NCBI GenBank assembly: GCA_037176905.1
Contig: JBBBWG010004558.1
Span: forward strand, 1,286-23,749
DNA from: Azolla pinnata
Taxonomy: Eukaryota; Streptophyta; Polypodiopsida; Salviniales; Salviniaceae
Reading direction: 5' to 3'
Length of the DNA: 22,464 nt
Part shown: one piece after another, positions 1-11,250 of the stretch
Position numbering within the stretch: position 1 is the stretch's first letter
Layout of the letters: each line of letters starts with the position of its first letter
Notes under the pieces: generated by a model
Told to the model about the DNA's origin: nothing
Databases searched by the model: none
What the model saw: only the letters and a program-made list of their open reading frames with translations
Position numbers and translations under genes: made by a program

Positions 1-930
1 TTGTTTTTTTTTGTTTTTGGTCTTTGCTCGATCCCACGAGGATTTCCGAGATTCCTGTTGCGATGAAGCATCGATTCGGATTGGATCGACGCAGCAAACG
101 GCTCCCGATTCGCTCGACGCAGACGCGACCGTTCCTGCAGCTGCGAGCGCTTACTGGCCGACTCGGAAACCTCCGCGTATTTTCATAAAAATGAAATGCG
201 CTCTCTCCGAAGCACTTGGATGCATTGTACGCGTATTTTTCTTAACATTTTGGACTTAGATTCGTACAAATCGAAAACAGTTTTATCCTGGGCTACTAGT
301 CCCTCTGGCTTGAACCGCGACTAATTAACTGGCTGTATCATAAACCGGAACCTCGAATTTGATCTTCTTCTACAAGTTTGAGATTTTGGGGGGCGCGAAA
401 AAATGTCGCGATATGTGGGTTTTATTAATTGCGTAAAATTTGTATGATGATTTAACGTACTTTAACGTATTGGACGTGCATTTTCTTTTTTTTTTACGTA
501 TCGAACGGATTTAAAAGAACTTTTTTTTTAATGTCGGAATACGTATTCTATAAGTATTCGGAAAAGCTCTATTAAATACTTTTTGAATGGCGTGGGATAC
601 GTATTGTACGCATGCGATATGCTACGTACTGTATGTGGCAGGGTACCGAGTCTGCAACAGGCATTCCCCTTGGAAGGAAGGAAGAATCATCGTAGTGTGA
701 AACGGGGACAAAGAGCAAGGTTTATATGCACTCTCTTCCGTCCTCCGATTCTGGGAACTGTATCGGGCGAAGTTCGCTCTCCTCATTGTCTGATCGATCG
801 ATCCCCGCTCCGATTCTGGCACCAAAGAATCCTTAGACTGACTCTATTTTGGTTTGGTTGCTCAATCCATCAGTTTGTGTTATCTCTTGTCTTTCTTTGC
901 TTGATGATCCAATTGACCCCAGATGCACAA
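1..930. other. Upstream intergenic region, no supported gene
   Basis: No reading frame here shows recognisable protein sequence, and no RNA gene is apparent. The stretch mixes T-rich runs with moderately GC-rich segments. The only structure I can point to is the ACGT cluster listed separately. It could be the distal promoter of gene 1 or the flank of a gene lying to the left of the window. Confidence 0.5.
455..628. promoter_or_regulatory. Cluster of ACGT-core motifs (four TACGTA palindromes)
   Basis: ACGT cores begin at 455, 465 and 474, and full TACGTA palindromes lie at 495-500, 540-545, 598-603 and 623-628. That is seven ACGT cores in about 174 bp, against fewer than one expected by chance. 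TACGTA is the 'A-box' class of ACGT element recognised by plant bZIP factors, which is established knowledge. A regulatory role here is inference, and the cluster is over 2 kb from the start of gene 1. Confidence 0.3.
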
Positions 931-940
931 GGGAAAACTG

Positions 941-1910
941 GAAGAAGGAGAAGAGAGAGAAAGAAAGAAAAAGAGAAAAAAAAAGAGCAATGAGAAGGGG
1001 TAAAAATTGGAGAGAGAAAAAAAGAAGAAAAATATAGAGAGAAAAAGGGGGGAAAATTTGAGGAAAAAAGAAAGGAAAAAAGAGGAAAAAATATAGAGAG
1101 AGAACAAGAGGAAAAAATAGAGAGAAAACATGAGGAAAAATATAGAGAGAGAAAACATGAGGAAAAATATAGAGAGAGAACAAGAGGGAAAAATAGAGAG
1201 AGAGAGAATTAGGGAAAAAAGGCAGAGAACAAGAGGAAAAAATTGAGAGAGAACAAGAGGGAAAAAATAGAGAGAAAAAATGAGGGAAAAATATAGAGAG
1301 AGAAAATGAGGGAAAATAGAGAGAGAGAGAGCAAAAGGAAAAATAGAGAGAGAAAATGAGAGAAAAATAGAGAGAGAACAAGAGGGAAAAAAATAGAGAG
1401 AAAATGAGGGAAAATAGAGAGAGAGAGCAAAAGGAAAAATAGAGAGAGAAAATGAGAGAAAAATAGAGAGAGAAAATGAGAGAAAAATAGAGAGAGAAAA
1501 TGAGAGAAAAATAGAGAGAGAGAGAACAAGAGGGAAAAAAATAGAGAGATAATGAGGGAAAAATAGAGAGAGAGAGCAAAAGGAAATAGAGAGAGAAAAT
1601 ATAGAGAGAGAACAAGAGGAAAATAGAGAGAGAAAAAGAGGGAAAATATAGAGAGAGAAAAAGAGGGGAAAAACAGAGAGAGAAAAAGGGGGAAAATCGA
1701 GAGAGAAGAAGAGAAATAGAGAGAGAAAAAGAGGGAAAACAGAGAGAAAATGCGGGAAAATAGAGAGAGAAAGAGAGGAAAAATAGGGAGAGAAAATGGG
1801 GAAAAATAGAGAGAGAAAAAGGAAAAATAGAGAGAGAAAATGGGGGAAAGTAGGGAGAGAAAAAGTAGAGAGAGAAAAAGGATAAAAAAGATGAGAGAGA
1901 GGGGAAAGAG
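941..1910 (+). repeat. Approx. 970-bp polypurine GA/A-rich low-complexity tract
   Basis: The plus strand is almost entirely A and G, broken mainly by single T residues in ATAG or ATGAG and rare C in AACAAGAGG. It is built from degenerate modules of a GAGAGAGA block, an AAAATGAGRG block and an AAAAATA block, about 20-24 bp each. Between 1441 and 1512 one 24-bp module is repeated three times without a mismatch. Long homopurine tracts can adopt triplex (H-DNA) structure, and GAGA runs are bound by plant BBR/BPC proteins. Both are known properties of such sequence and are not shown for this locus. Confidence 0.9.
1441..1512 (+). repeat. Three perfect 24-bp tandem copies inside the polypurine tract
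   Basis: The copies are 1441-1464, 1465-1488 and 1489-1512. Each consists of AGAGAGAG, then AAAATGAGAG, then AAAAAT. The exact identity against degenerate surroundings suggests a recent local expansion or ongoing slippage. Confidence 0.9.
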
Positions 1911-1961
1911 TACAGTATTTATATATATATTTAGAAAGGAATTCGTCCGTGCATTAATTTA

Positions 1962-2111
1962 AAAAAAAAAAGAGGAGGAGGAGAGAGATAATTCGGGGTC
2001 CTGTCCGAAGGAGAGATAAAAAAAGAAGAAGAGAGAAGAAAATAAGAAGAAAAAGGAGAAGAAAAAGAAGGAAAGAAAAGAAGAAGAAAAGAGAAAGAAA
2101 AGGAGAAAGCG
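1962..2111 (+). repeat. Second polypurine tract (A-rich, GAA/GGAG)
   Basis: After a short TATATATAT-containing interruption (about 1919-1931), the sequence returns to A/G-only character: an A-run, GAGGAGGAG and AAGAAGAA blocks. It ends where the GC-rich promoter begins near 2112. The T/A stretch between the two tracts could serve as a TATA element, but it is about 850 bp before the inferred start codon, so I do not call it one. Confidence 0.75.
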
Positions 2112-2161
2112 AAACCTAAGCAGGCTCGGTAGCCGAAGCAAATTCCCCGAACCTAAGACTG

Positions 2162-2179
2162 CCGAGCCTGCAGGCTCGG
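2162..2179. repeat. Perfect 18-bp palindrome
   Basis: CCGAGCCTGCAGGCTCGG reads identically on both strands. Half-copies of the same word (AGGCTCGGT and related CCGAA words) occur at about 2121-2136 and 2180-2188, so the whole 2120-2190 block can fold into alternative stems. It sits in the presumed promoter of gene 1. It may be a dimeric transcription factor site or simply a structured GC-rich element. Confidence 0.6.
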
Positions 2180-2353
2180 TGCCGAACCTCTCAAGGCTCA
2201 TCTCGCCCCTTTCTTCTCCTGCTTCGCTTCTCCTTTGGCTATGGCGGACGAAATGCCAGCTACCCTGCCGAGCCCTCGCCTTCTGCTCTCCCCCTCTCCC
2301 CTCTCCCCTGCTCCATCTCCCTCTTCCTCCTCCTCCCCGCGCTTCACCCCCTG

Positions 2354-2385
<32 letters not shown>
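2354..2385 (+). repeat. (TAGA)8 microsatellite
   Basis: Eight uninterrupted TAGA units follow a CT-rich stretch (about 2280-2350). It lies in the promoter or leader of gene 1, and its length is likely to vary between individuals. Confidence 0.95.
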
Positions 2386-2668
2386 GTCTTCCTATCCTCT
2401 CCCGCTCGCCTCTTTGTGTTCCCTCTTTGTTTCATTCGGGTCCGCCCCCCCGCCTCCCGCTTCATTCCGCTCGGTTTCTCTCCGCTCATTCCGGCAATCT
2501 CCGCTCACAGATCCGCCTTCGCTCGATTCGAAGCTTGGAGCTGCGCCAGAACGAGCAAAGCTTGGGCAATTTGCGGCCGGCAGAGGAAGAGGAGTGCTAA
2601 AGGGCGGCAGAAGAGCGGGGAAGAAGGAAGAAAGACCGGAGGAAGCAGGAAGGAGGACGCGAGCGGGA

Positions 2669-2689
2669 ATGAGACAGTGGAGGTGTTGA
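2669..2689 (+). promoter_or_regulatory. Upstream ORF (6 codons plus stop) in the gene 1 leader
   Basis: A short ORF reads M-R-Q-W-R-C-stop and ends 92 bases before the inferred gene 1 start. It is not in frame with the main ORF. If the transcript starts upstream of it, it could reduce translation of the long protein. The transcription start is unknown, so its presence in the mRNA is inference. Confidence 0.35.
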
Positions 2690-2781
2690 GAGTTGCATCA
2701 AAAAGAGGTCTTTCTTTCCTTTGCGGGGTTTCCTTATATCCAGGTTCTCCTTCGGCAGGGATAGAGAAGAGACCGGAAGAA

Positions 2782-5700
2782 ATGGATAAGGCTGGGAGCA
2801 ATCGGCTTCTGTCTCAGCAGGGCTTCTCTTCCATCGATTTCACGCTGTTGGATCGCCCATCCGACAGGTAAGTCATCGCTCCATTGCCCCTTCTTCGGAA
2901 TCAGACTTTGAAATCCGAATAGACGGTCTTCTGTGCTATCTATGTGTACGTTTACCGCCTTTTGCAAAGAAATGGGTTTGTAAAGGCATGAATGAGCCAA
3001 TGGAAAGTAAGAGGTGATTGAAGAATGAAACAGAGAGAGTGAAGTGAAAGGAGGATGGAGTGAATGGATTATGCGTCGCGCAAACAAACAACCGACGATG
3101 AAGGAACGAATGCATGCCTAATGTGGCCATTCTCTTCACAACAAGTCTTGAAGTGCCCATGTCTGCAGGTTTCTCGCAGAAATAAGAAAATCCCTCTGTA
3201 TCGATCTATTGGAATGGAATGGGTTTTGTTGGTCTGTTTGGCTAGTTGAGCGCTCACATGCCGAGAAATACCATGAATCAAAGGTGTTTCATGGTCTATA
3301 TAATTGGTTGAAAATGGGTCTTATCCTCATCTTCCAGCTTATTAGCTTTGCGCATAGCGGCTGTGCCCTATATCTAGTTGATGGGGACAACAGATGCTCC
3401 ATAGAAAGAAGGAATGAAACTCTTGTACATGTTTCTAATAGCTGGTATGCTGATATTGCAGTGCTATGCCAGCCTCAGGATCGCCCAAACATATTTATAC
3501 AGGTAGATTCGATACCCATCTCTCTTTTTCTCTCTCCCTTTTGATCTGACAATATGTTGTAATGGTCTCTCTCATTGGTTGGTATTTTGTTTCGGTTTAT
3601 TGAAATTCTTCTATATGCAGGAGCTCCCTCCCTCCAATCAACTGATTACTTTAATGGAGCCAGAACTGACCCTCTAACCAATCAATCTTATCCCGAACAT
3701 GGGAGGTTTGTGCACATATATACAAGATGCTTTATATCAAAATACTCCATGCGGAGCTTTCAATAATGCTATGCTTGTTATTTGATGTTTCTCAATCCAA
3801 AATACTGTTTTTTCCTTGTTTTTGGGTGCTTCTCTTTTTCATTGTGATTGCAGTAGCTATATGTTGGCAGCCCAAAAAAGTAATGCAATGAAGGATCTGT
3901 ATGAAAGAATGCAAAGGCATGGAGTACATGACTTTTTTGGTCAGGATCCTGACCAGCAACTCGGTACTTTTTCTGAGAGTAACCACCCTCACTACAGTCT
4001 GTCTCCTTCACCGAGTGGGAATGATCAAGGAGTTCACTCGCATTCCTTAAGTTTAATGAGTGAAGGGGGCTCCATGGAAATTAGGAAATTTCCAAATGAC
4101 CCAATCCACATGCCCATCATGGGTCCAATCCAGGACAGAAATCATCAATTCTCAGATAATCCTCAAAGGATTTACAGCCACTTACAGAATACTCAGGTGA
4201 GACTACGGAATCCCATGCCAATGACTAATGGTCTGTCCTCTTCCCCAAATTCTAGCTTGAAAGATCTTACAGGTGAATCATTTGTACAGCATCAGAATCA
4301 AAATGGTAGGTACTCTCCTCCTCCTCATGCTGGGGATGGTTTTCTCAATGATGCTAAAAGCCAGGAGCTTTTTGAGAATCAGATAAGGTGGAAAGGCCCT
4401 TCCCCTGCACCATGTCCATGGCCATCTCCATCTCCAGCTCAAGCTGGCTTAGGACAAGGTCAAATATCTACAAGAGCTTCTGGAATGACTAAATTACAGT
4501 TGCTACAGAAGCATGCATTACAAGTGAAGAAGCAGCAAGCTTTAGAAGCCCAGAAGCAACAGGCCCAGAAACAGCATGTTCTGGAGGCTCATGATTTAGA
4601 AGTTCGTAAGATTCAAGTGCAACAGCAGGATGATTCGTTGGGCCATGCAACAGAGGCTCAGCATCATCATAGAGATTTGCATGGTCAACAAGGCTTTAAA
4701 TCCTCAGATGACTTGTTTTCGCAAGCCCAACCACAGCAACAACTAGATTTTCAATCTCAAAACGACCAGATTTTGCGAATCCAGTCGCATGAACAAGGCT
4801 TTTGGCCTCAAAATGCTCAATCCGGGTTTGGAGTCCAACAGCAAGGTTATCAGTCTGAAAGTGGGAAGTTGTTGCGAACCAAACAATCCCAATATGAAGC
4901 TTTTCAGTCTCAGAATGACCAAGCTATGTTGAGATCCCAGCAGCAAGGATTCCAATCTGTAAATGATCAACTGTTGTTTGCTCAACAACAACAAGAAGAT
5001 TTTCAATCTCAGTTTGACCACAGTTTGTTGCAAAATCAACAGCAAAGATTTAGATCTCAAATTGACCAATCGTTGCAAGCCCAACACCAGCAAGGTAGTC
5101 AGGCTCAGACTAACCAAGCAATGTTGAGAGCTCAGCAAAGTTTTCACTTTCAAAATGCCCAGTCATTACAAGCTCAACAGTCAGGTTTGTTATCACAAAA
5201 TTATCGATCTTCAGGACTCCAACTTCAACATCAGCAAGGGTTGCAATCTCAAAATGACTCATCTTTGCGAGGTCACCTGCAGCAGTCTCAGAGGGAACTA
5301 TTTCTGAAAGCCCAACAACAAGATCAGAGTTTCCAATTTCAAAGTGACCAATCATTGCAAACCCGACAAGGTTTCCAATCTCAGAATGGTCAATCTCTAT
5401 GGGTCCAGCACCAACAGCGAGGTGTTCAATCACAAAGTAACCAAAATTCACGGCAACAGCAGGGTTTCCAATCTCAGATAATCCAACCTTCTAGGGAACA
5501 TCAGCCGCAAGATATTTATCAATTTCAGAATGCGCAACTTTTGCAAAACCGACAGGGTTTCCAAACCAGGAATGAATCACAACAGCAACAACAGGATTTC
5601 CAGTTTTCCTATGAACACTCTTTGCAAGCCCAGCATCAACCACAAGGTGACCAATCTTTGAAAGCCCAGCAGCAAAATCAATTTGAGAATGAACAGTCTT

Positions 5701-8700
5701 TCCGACCCCAAGAGCAACGATATCAATTTCAAAGTGAACAAGCTTTGCGAGGTCAACAGGTACAGAGTTTCGAACCTCGGCAGCATGACATACGGCAAGT
5801 GCAACAAACACAAATTCTGCAAGCTCAGGATCAGCTCAAGAAGCAGCATATTGTGGAGCTGCAACAGCAGGCCTCTCAAAACAAACAACAAATTTCTATG
5901 CAAACTTACCAGGAGCCCACTCTTCCATCACGGGTCCAACTTCCTGTTCAGCCTCTGCAGCAACATTCTACACAATCTCAGCAACATCTTGCTCTGCAGT
6001 CTCAACCACAGTATCAGGTGTTGCCGCAACTTAAGCAGTCCCATATAGTTCCTGAACCACATCTAGAATTTCCGGAGACTTCATATTCTGCGCTGCTCCA
6101 TCGACCTGACACTCCGCCTTCTCAGTCTCAAGTCGCTGATGAGACACAGGTCCCTGAATCGGATCGAGATTTGTCATTTCCAGACGTAAATATGTCGGCT
6201 GTGGATGCTGCTTCATATTATCAGGAGCTTCCAAATAATGCGTCCATGGACCGAAATCCAAATTTCGCATTAAGGACTTTCTCAGATACTCCTACAATGA
6301 AGCAAGTTGGGCCTGTAAATGCTCAAACCTATTTATCTGAGGCACATGCTGTCCCAACTGAGCGTGCTAATGTTGGCTGGACACCATTTTCAAATGATTT
6401 GCATCGAGGAAAACCCATGGTATGTGGGGGATATCCAGAGAATGTTCAAACATATGAAACACAAACCAAAATTTCTGTCGGGGGAACTGTCATAAACGAT
6501 GAGCTTAATGGAAATTCAACGTTTTTTGCTGCTCAGCAGCTTCAAAGTCATAAAGATGTACTTGAGCTACCCACTGATGGTCTTGGTGTGAAACATTTCT
6601 CGAACAATGAGAATAGAAACCAATCGCAGATGCATTTGAAATTACTTGCAGCTCAACAGCCTCAGCAGTTAAGAGAGAACTCTGCTCTTAGAACTGCAGT
6701 GCATGACCCCATGTGTATCGTGAATCCACTATCCCAAAGCCAGAAACATTTTCAAACGCTTCAGCTGAACCAGGAAAGAAGCCCGAGTCCTCTTCAACAA
6801 AGGAAAACTGGATCTAACCCTAATTTTTCTAGACTTGGTGATTCTGTTTTTCAAAGTACAGTAAACTATGGCAACAATGGCAGAGGTTGGAGTAACTCCA
6901 GTTTGCCACAGGCGTGTTCATTTTCTTCAGTACATAGTCAGGCAGAGACTGAAGACATTCAGAGTCCTGTGGACATGCCATCACCATCCAGAGCAATGAC
7001 AAGGAGCCACATGATGCCCGGTCAAGAAATCCTCCGAAGCAGGCTGGAGAGTGGATTGGCTGTATGTAATAGCGTTGTTGCGTCTGGGTTAACCAAATCT
7101 CCTCCTTTTGGTCCAGGTGGACTTCCCTTAGAGAAAAATAATGCACCTAATAACCTGACTGATGTGGGGAAACCAAGGGATGAGTCCAGTAACAATCATA
7201 GCAATGATCTTTGGCATAGTAATGAAGGTAAAGCTGCATTTGGATCAGATACATCTATCAGAAGCTTGAACTCTGGGAATGGTCAGGGTATGGCTGGTCA
7301 CCAAGTTCATGGAAAACAACTTCCTATTATGAATGGAATGAATCAAGAAACGCAGGGCCAAGCTGCCAATCAACCGAGTACTAATGTGTTGAAAGTTCCT
7401 GTGGGTAAACAGACAGGAAAGATGGTGTCCAATGTGATTGAAGATTCACCAGCTTTACTTCATAAAAGCTCTTCTGGGCACACGGTACATGTCCTGACTC
7501 ATCGTTCTTTTTATAGACTAAGAATTAAGATGCCTAAGTTGTGTAAAGGGATGCATGGGTTATATCGTATGATCTCTTGGTTGTCAGTTTAGGTTTGTGA
7601 AGTAGTACCTGAATATGCATAAAGTTGTATATTAGATGCACAAAGCTGCCCGTTGGTGTTGATATATGAAGGTGTGTGTGAAGATGCGTGTGTTGTATCT
7701 TCCTGATTTCGATATTTTTCTGTGCATTCTATTTTTTTTGTGGATAAGCAGATAGAGGCACTCCAACAGAACATAGATTCAAGTGTTTCTGGTATAGCCT
7801 TAACCCAAGGCTGGAAAACTCAGTCATCTCATCCGACATCACCACAGCATGTAAAACTTGCACTTGGACCCACAAATCTGTCTCAAATCTCTCAACAAGC
7901 TGTTAAACCAAGCTGGAGTAATCTCAATCATATTCAGGATGTAGTGGAAGGGGTATCTACATCACACTCAGTCGGAGGGAGTTTGCATGCTGACATGCCG
8001 TATGGTAGTTCTGCCATCGGAGGTACGAGTGATCACCAGATTGAGAGTCATCAAGTTAGTGATGCTGTGGGAAAAAGAAGTCTTTTCCAAAGTGGCTCAG
8101 CTGCGGATATGTCTAATAAGTGGACACTCTCTAAAGAAAGTACACCATCTGAAGTTCTACCTCTCAAATTTGCTTCATTTGGACATGGGTTGCATACAAA
8201 GCCAGTCATCACTTCTCCTGGTATGAAACCTTCTTCTAGAACTTCTGTGGAAGGAGATGAATGTTCTCAAAGAGAAGTCAGAGTTGGGGTTGGTTCCTTT
8301 CCTGGATTTCAACAAGCTTGTAATGATGATTCAAGAACCACTGCAAGCTTGATTGGGCAGACTCCTTCTACAAGTGACCTTCCTAGGCAGCCAAATTATG
8401 ACTCCAGCAGCTTCCACGAAATGCATAATCAGCATATAATCAATATGGCACTTAGGCAACTAGAAAATAGAGGGCAAGCTGGTAACGCTATAGGATCAGC
8501 AACAAATCTTAAAATACCTCCACCTGACCAGCCTAACTCCTCACCATTGCTTGGTTCTCTCCCTGTTGTTAAAGCAAGAGAAATTTCTGATGATGGTTCG
8601 AAGAGAGGGACTATCCAGATGTTCCAGCAAACAGGCAACTTAGGACTCGTCTCGACTGAGGGTTCATCTGCTCTAAAACTTAATACAGAAAGCCGTAACA

Positions 8701-10854
8701 ATCAATTCAGATTATCTTATCAGGAAAAGGCATCTGCTTTTCAGACAAGTGGATTGGCAACGACTAGTAGCATCCCATCTGACGTAGATAATGGCAGCAG
8801 CAATTCACAAGCGCAAGGTGAACCACTATTATATGGACAACACAATCTTCAGTTCCCACCTTTGCAAGTTGATTTAATGGCAAGAAAATTTGAGAACAGC
8901 CAGTCTTTGGATCAACTCCGAGCAAAGACATCTAACGGAACACTAGCTGATCCTGCTGAATTACCCCTTAGAAGGAAAGACATGTTGGTGAAGGCTGGGA
9001 GCATCCCCACAAACTTTGTTTATGCAGGGAAAGCGAGTTTGAATCAACAAACTGGAATTCATTCTATGGGGGTCGGACAACATAGATCAATGTTGGAGCT
9101 GAACGAAGTGACACAAAATTCAGCAGAACCCAAAGAGCAAGTAAAATGTGCACCACAAAGGCTACTGAAACAGCCCATGGAGAATACTGTGGGGAGCACT
9201 TCCCCATCTTTGTACAAGGACAAAGATGAAGATGCAGTTCCAACTGATGCTTATCAGACTCAGGGCTATACTGACTATGATCGGTTACTCTCTCGAGATG
9301 CCAAGATCGTTTCTGAGGCTCATCATGGAAAGCCAACTGATTTGTCATTGCAAGCTCAAGCATTCAAATACGGCACATCCAATTTGTATGGAACTACGTT
9401 GAACTCTGTACACCACATCTCAACAAATGAGCACATTCCAGTAGAATCAAGAGAAAAGGCAAATGAGATTTATGGAACTAAGATAATCGCATCATCTCAA
9501 TTGTCCTTCAAAACTTCATATGAGACAGCAACCCTGGTTCACCCAAAGAAGAATAAGCAAGTTCCTTTGCTCATACCATGGCACTTAACAGCAACACAAC
9601 CACCAAACAACCTGCTTTCCTCTGGGTCTGCAATCTAATGTTTTCTTTATGTTTTGTTCTCAACATTCTTCAGATATGACAACCAGTATTATCACTTTCA
9701 TTAACATGGTGTTTGCTGATATCACAGTGAGGCTGAACTAAGCTGGGCGAGTGCAACGAATCGTTTACCTGATAAGGTATATAGCCCATTGGAAATTTCT
9801 TGATTGGGATCAGTTTATATGAGTATCTATGCATGAAAACATCTCGTTAACAATTTAGTTTTCGAACCTTTGTTTTTGAAGGAGAATATGGATGTTCATG
9901 GGGATATGTCAGATGAAGCTCGAGCTAAGAAAAGGCTCAAATTAACCACTCAACTGATGCAACAGATTTTTTCTCCCTTCTCAATCTTTGGAAACAACAC
10001 CCACCTCAATAATGAATGTACAATATACAGTGCCACAAAACTGGCATTGGTGGATGCTTGTAAGTTGGCAGAAAGAGAATCTGGCTCAGCTAACAGCTGC
10101 TCGGATGCTGGGAAATCGTATGACCTTCCTTTTTGACATTTTATGTTGTATGGTTTTTTACGTTTCCTTTTGTTTTAATCTTCTTCTCACAAATGTTGTT
10201 GATATATTATTCAGACACACACGTAGTCGCGCATCTATGACAAAGGCAGTCCAGTTCATAGAAAGTCTCATGGAAAGGGTGAAACGGTTGGACGATGAGA
10301 TAAGGAGGTCAGATACTTTGATGGCCTTCCTGTGTTTTGGTGCTCAGTATTTAGTGTATTGTGGAGTTTAGACATGTTTTAGGATTTTTCTTTGGTCTCT
10401 TTCATTGGTTAATCATATGCTATCTGCAGTAGTGGCCATATTTAGCATGGTGACCACATTTTGTGTCTGATTCCGAAAGCGAGGATGCAAGAGAGCGACG
10501 AGGAAAGAAAGATTTAATTGCTTTGGATATGATACGGCTCCTAATATTTAGCTTTTCTTGTTTTTTCTTTGCAGGAGTGAGCGTATGGTCACTGCTATGG
10601 AGCTTAAAGCTGAAACACATGAACTTGAGAGAATTTCAATTGTAAATAGGCTAGTGATGCAGCATGGCATTGGTTTTGCCTTGGATCCTTCATCACTACC
10701 ATCATCTTCATCACATTTACTAATAGGGAACAATCGTATTTCAGATACTGGTCGAAGATTATACCCACATCCTATGCCTACCCCTGAAAAGTATGTAACT
10801 GTAACCCCGATGCCGAGAACTTTGCCAGATCATGCAAAGTGCCTTTCATTATAA
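2782..10854 (+). CDS. Very large Q-rich nuclear-type protein (dentin sialophosphoprotein-related, plant)
   Basis: The inferred coding exons are 2782-2867, 3462-3502, 3621-3705, 3854-7484, 7752-9625, 9728-9776, 9882-10117, 10215-10307 and 10575-10854. The phases join throughout, giving 6375 nt and 2124 aa. Donors are GTAAGT-like except exon 5 (GG|GTCTGC), chosen because only it restores phase. The start has G at -3 and +4. Seen in the protein: a conserved N-terminal block (SSYMLAAQKSNAMKDLYERM, about residues 71-90); a P/W-rich patch followed by MTKLQLLQKHALQVKKQQAL; a long glutamine-rich repeat (about 365-715); Ser/Asn/Gln-rich disorder; then a conserved C-terminus with LLIPWH, ELSWASATNRL, AKKRLKLTTQLMQQIF (possible nuclear signal), a probable coiled coil (about 2005-2060) and an end reading YVTVTPMPRTLPDHAKCLSL. 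The C-terminal order matches my recollection of the Arabidopsis At5g07980-type family, whose function is unknown. No enzymatic domain is visible. Nuclear location is inferred from composition and basic residues. Confidence 0.88.
4736..5790 (+). repeat. In-frame tandem repeat encoding FQSQNDQ-type glutamine-rich units
   Basis: Exon 4 of gene 1 encodes about 20 degenerate units of 15-18 residues. Each has a core like FQSQNDQ followed by a hydrophobic pair and a Q-run, for example FQSQNDQAMLRSQQQG and FQSVNDQLLFAQQQQED. CAA and CAG codons are mixed, so this is not a simple triplet-slippage array. It is an older repeat of about 48 bp that has diverged. The region spans about residues 365-715 and has prion-like composition (Q, N, S, little charge). 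Confidence 0.85.
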
Positions 10855-11250
10855 AAGAAGGAGAAATAATTGATATTAAAATTTGTGTATATTGTATATT
10901 GTATATGCAGATACATTGTCTCAGAAAAAAAAGGACAGTGTAATTTTGATTCATTTACAACATATTGTTGTTGTTTTGCTTACATTGTCCAAAACAGAGA
11001 GTACTTATGGCAGGTTTTTGGTCTGTAGAGGCGAGGCCAAATGATTCAAATCTACAAGAAGGCAATATATTGAATGGTAAAATGCACGTTCAGGTAAGCA
11101 AAGATTGTTTAGTATATTTATTTGCTATTCATTTTGGAGTGGGGGTGGAGGGGATCAGTTTAACAGTAAATAAAATTTGGAGGAAACAAATAGACATCAT
11201 CATTATTGCTCTGGATAAGCTGATCCATATTTTTTTTTCCTCTGTGCCCC
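10855..11250 (+). other. Probable 3' UTR / 3' flank of gene 1, with a possible spliced segment
   Basis: After the gene 1 stop the sequence is A/T-rich, with repeated TTGTATAT words that resemble plant far-upstream poly(A) elements. A candidate AATAAA lies at 11169-11174. Within it, 10998-11093 is flanked by AAACAG before and CAG|GTAAGC after, which looks like an internal exon of a 3'-UTR-spliced or extended transcript. Its conceptual translation has no family I know. Confidence 0.4.

Noticed and set aside
583..993. Plus-strand open frame of 136 codons
   Set aside because: No recognisable domain, and its end runs into the GA repeat (K/R/E low complexity). Nothing supports translation.
833..1615. 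Minus-strand open frame of 260 codons rich in F, S, L and Y
   Set aside because: It is the translation of the polypurine tract read from the pyrimidine strand. Composition is fully explained by the repeat, and overlapping frames show the same pattern.
2416..2781. In-frame extension of gene 1 upstream of the chosen ATG
   Set aside because: The frame stays open for about 120 codons but has no ATG. The sequence is GC/GA-rich leader, where open frames are expected, and the ATG at 2782 has a good context.
10463..10510. Possible extra exon of gene 1 encoding SDSESEDARERRGKK
   Set aside because: Its acidic-basic composition looked attractive, but no GT donor follows before the next acceptor at 10574, and exons 8 and 9 already join in frame without it.
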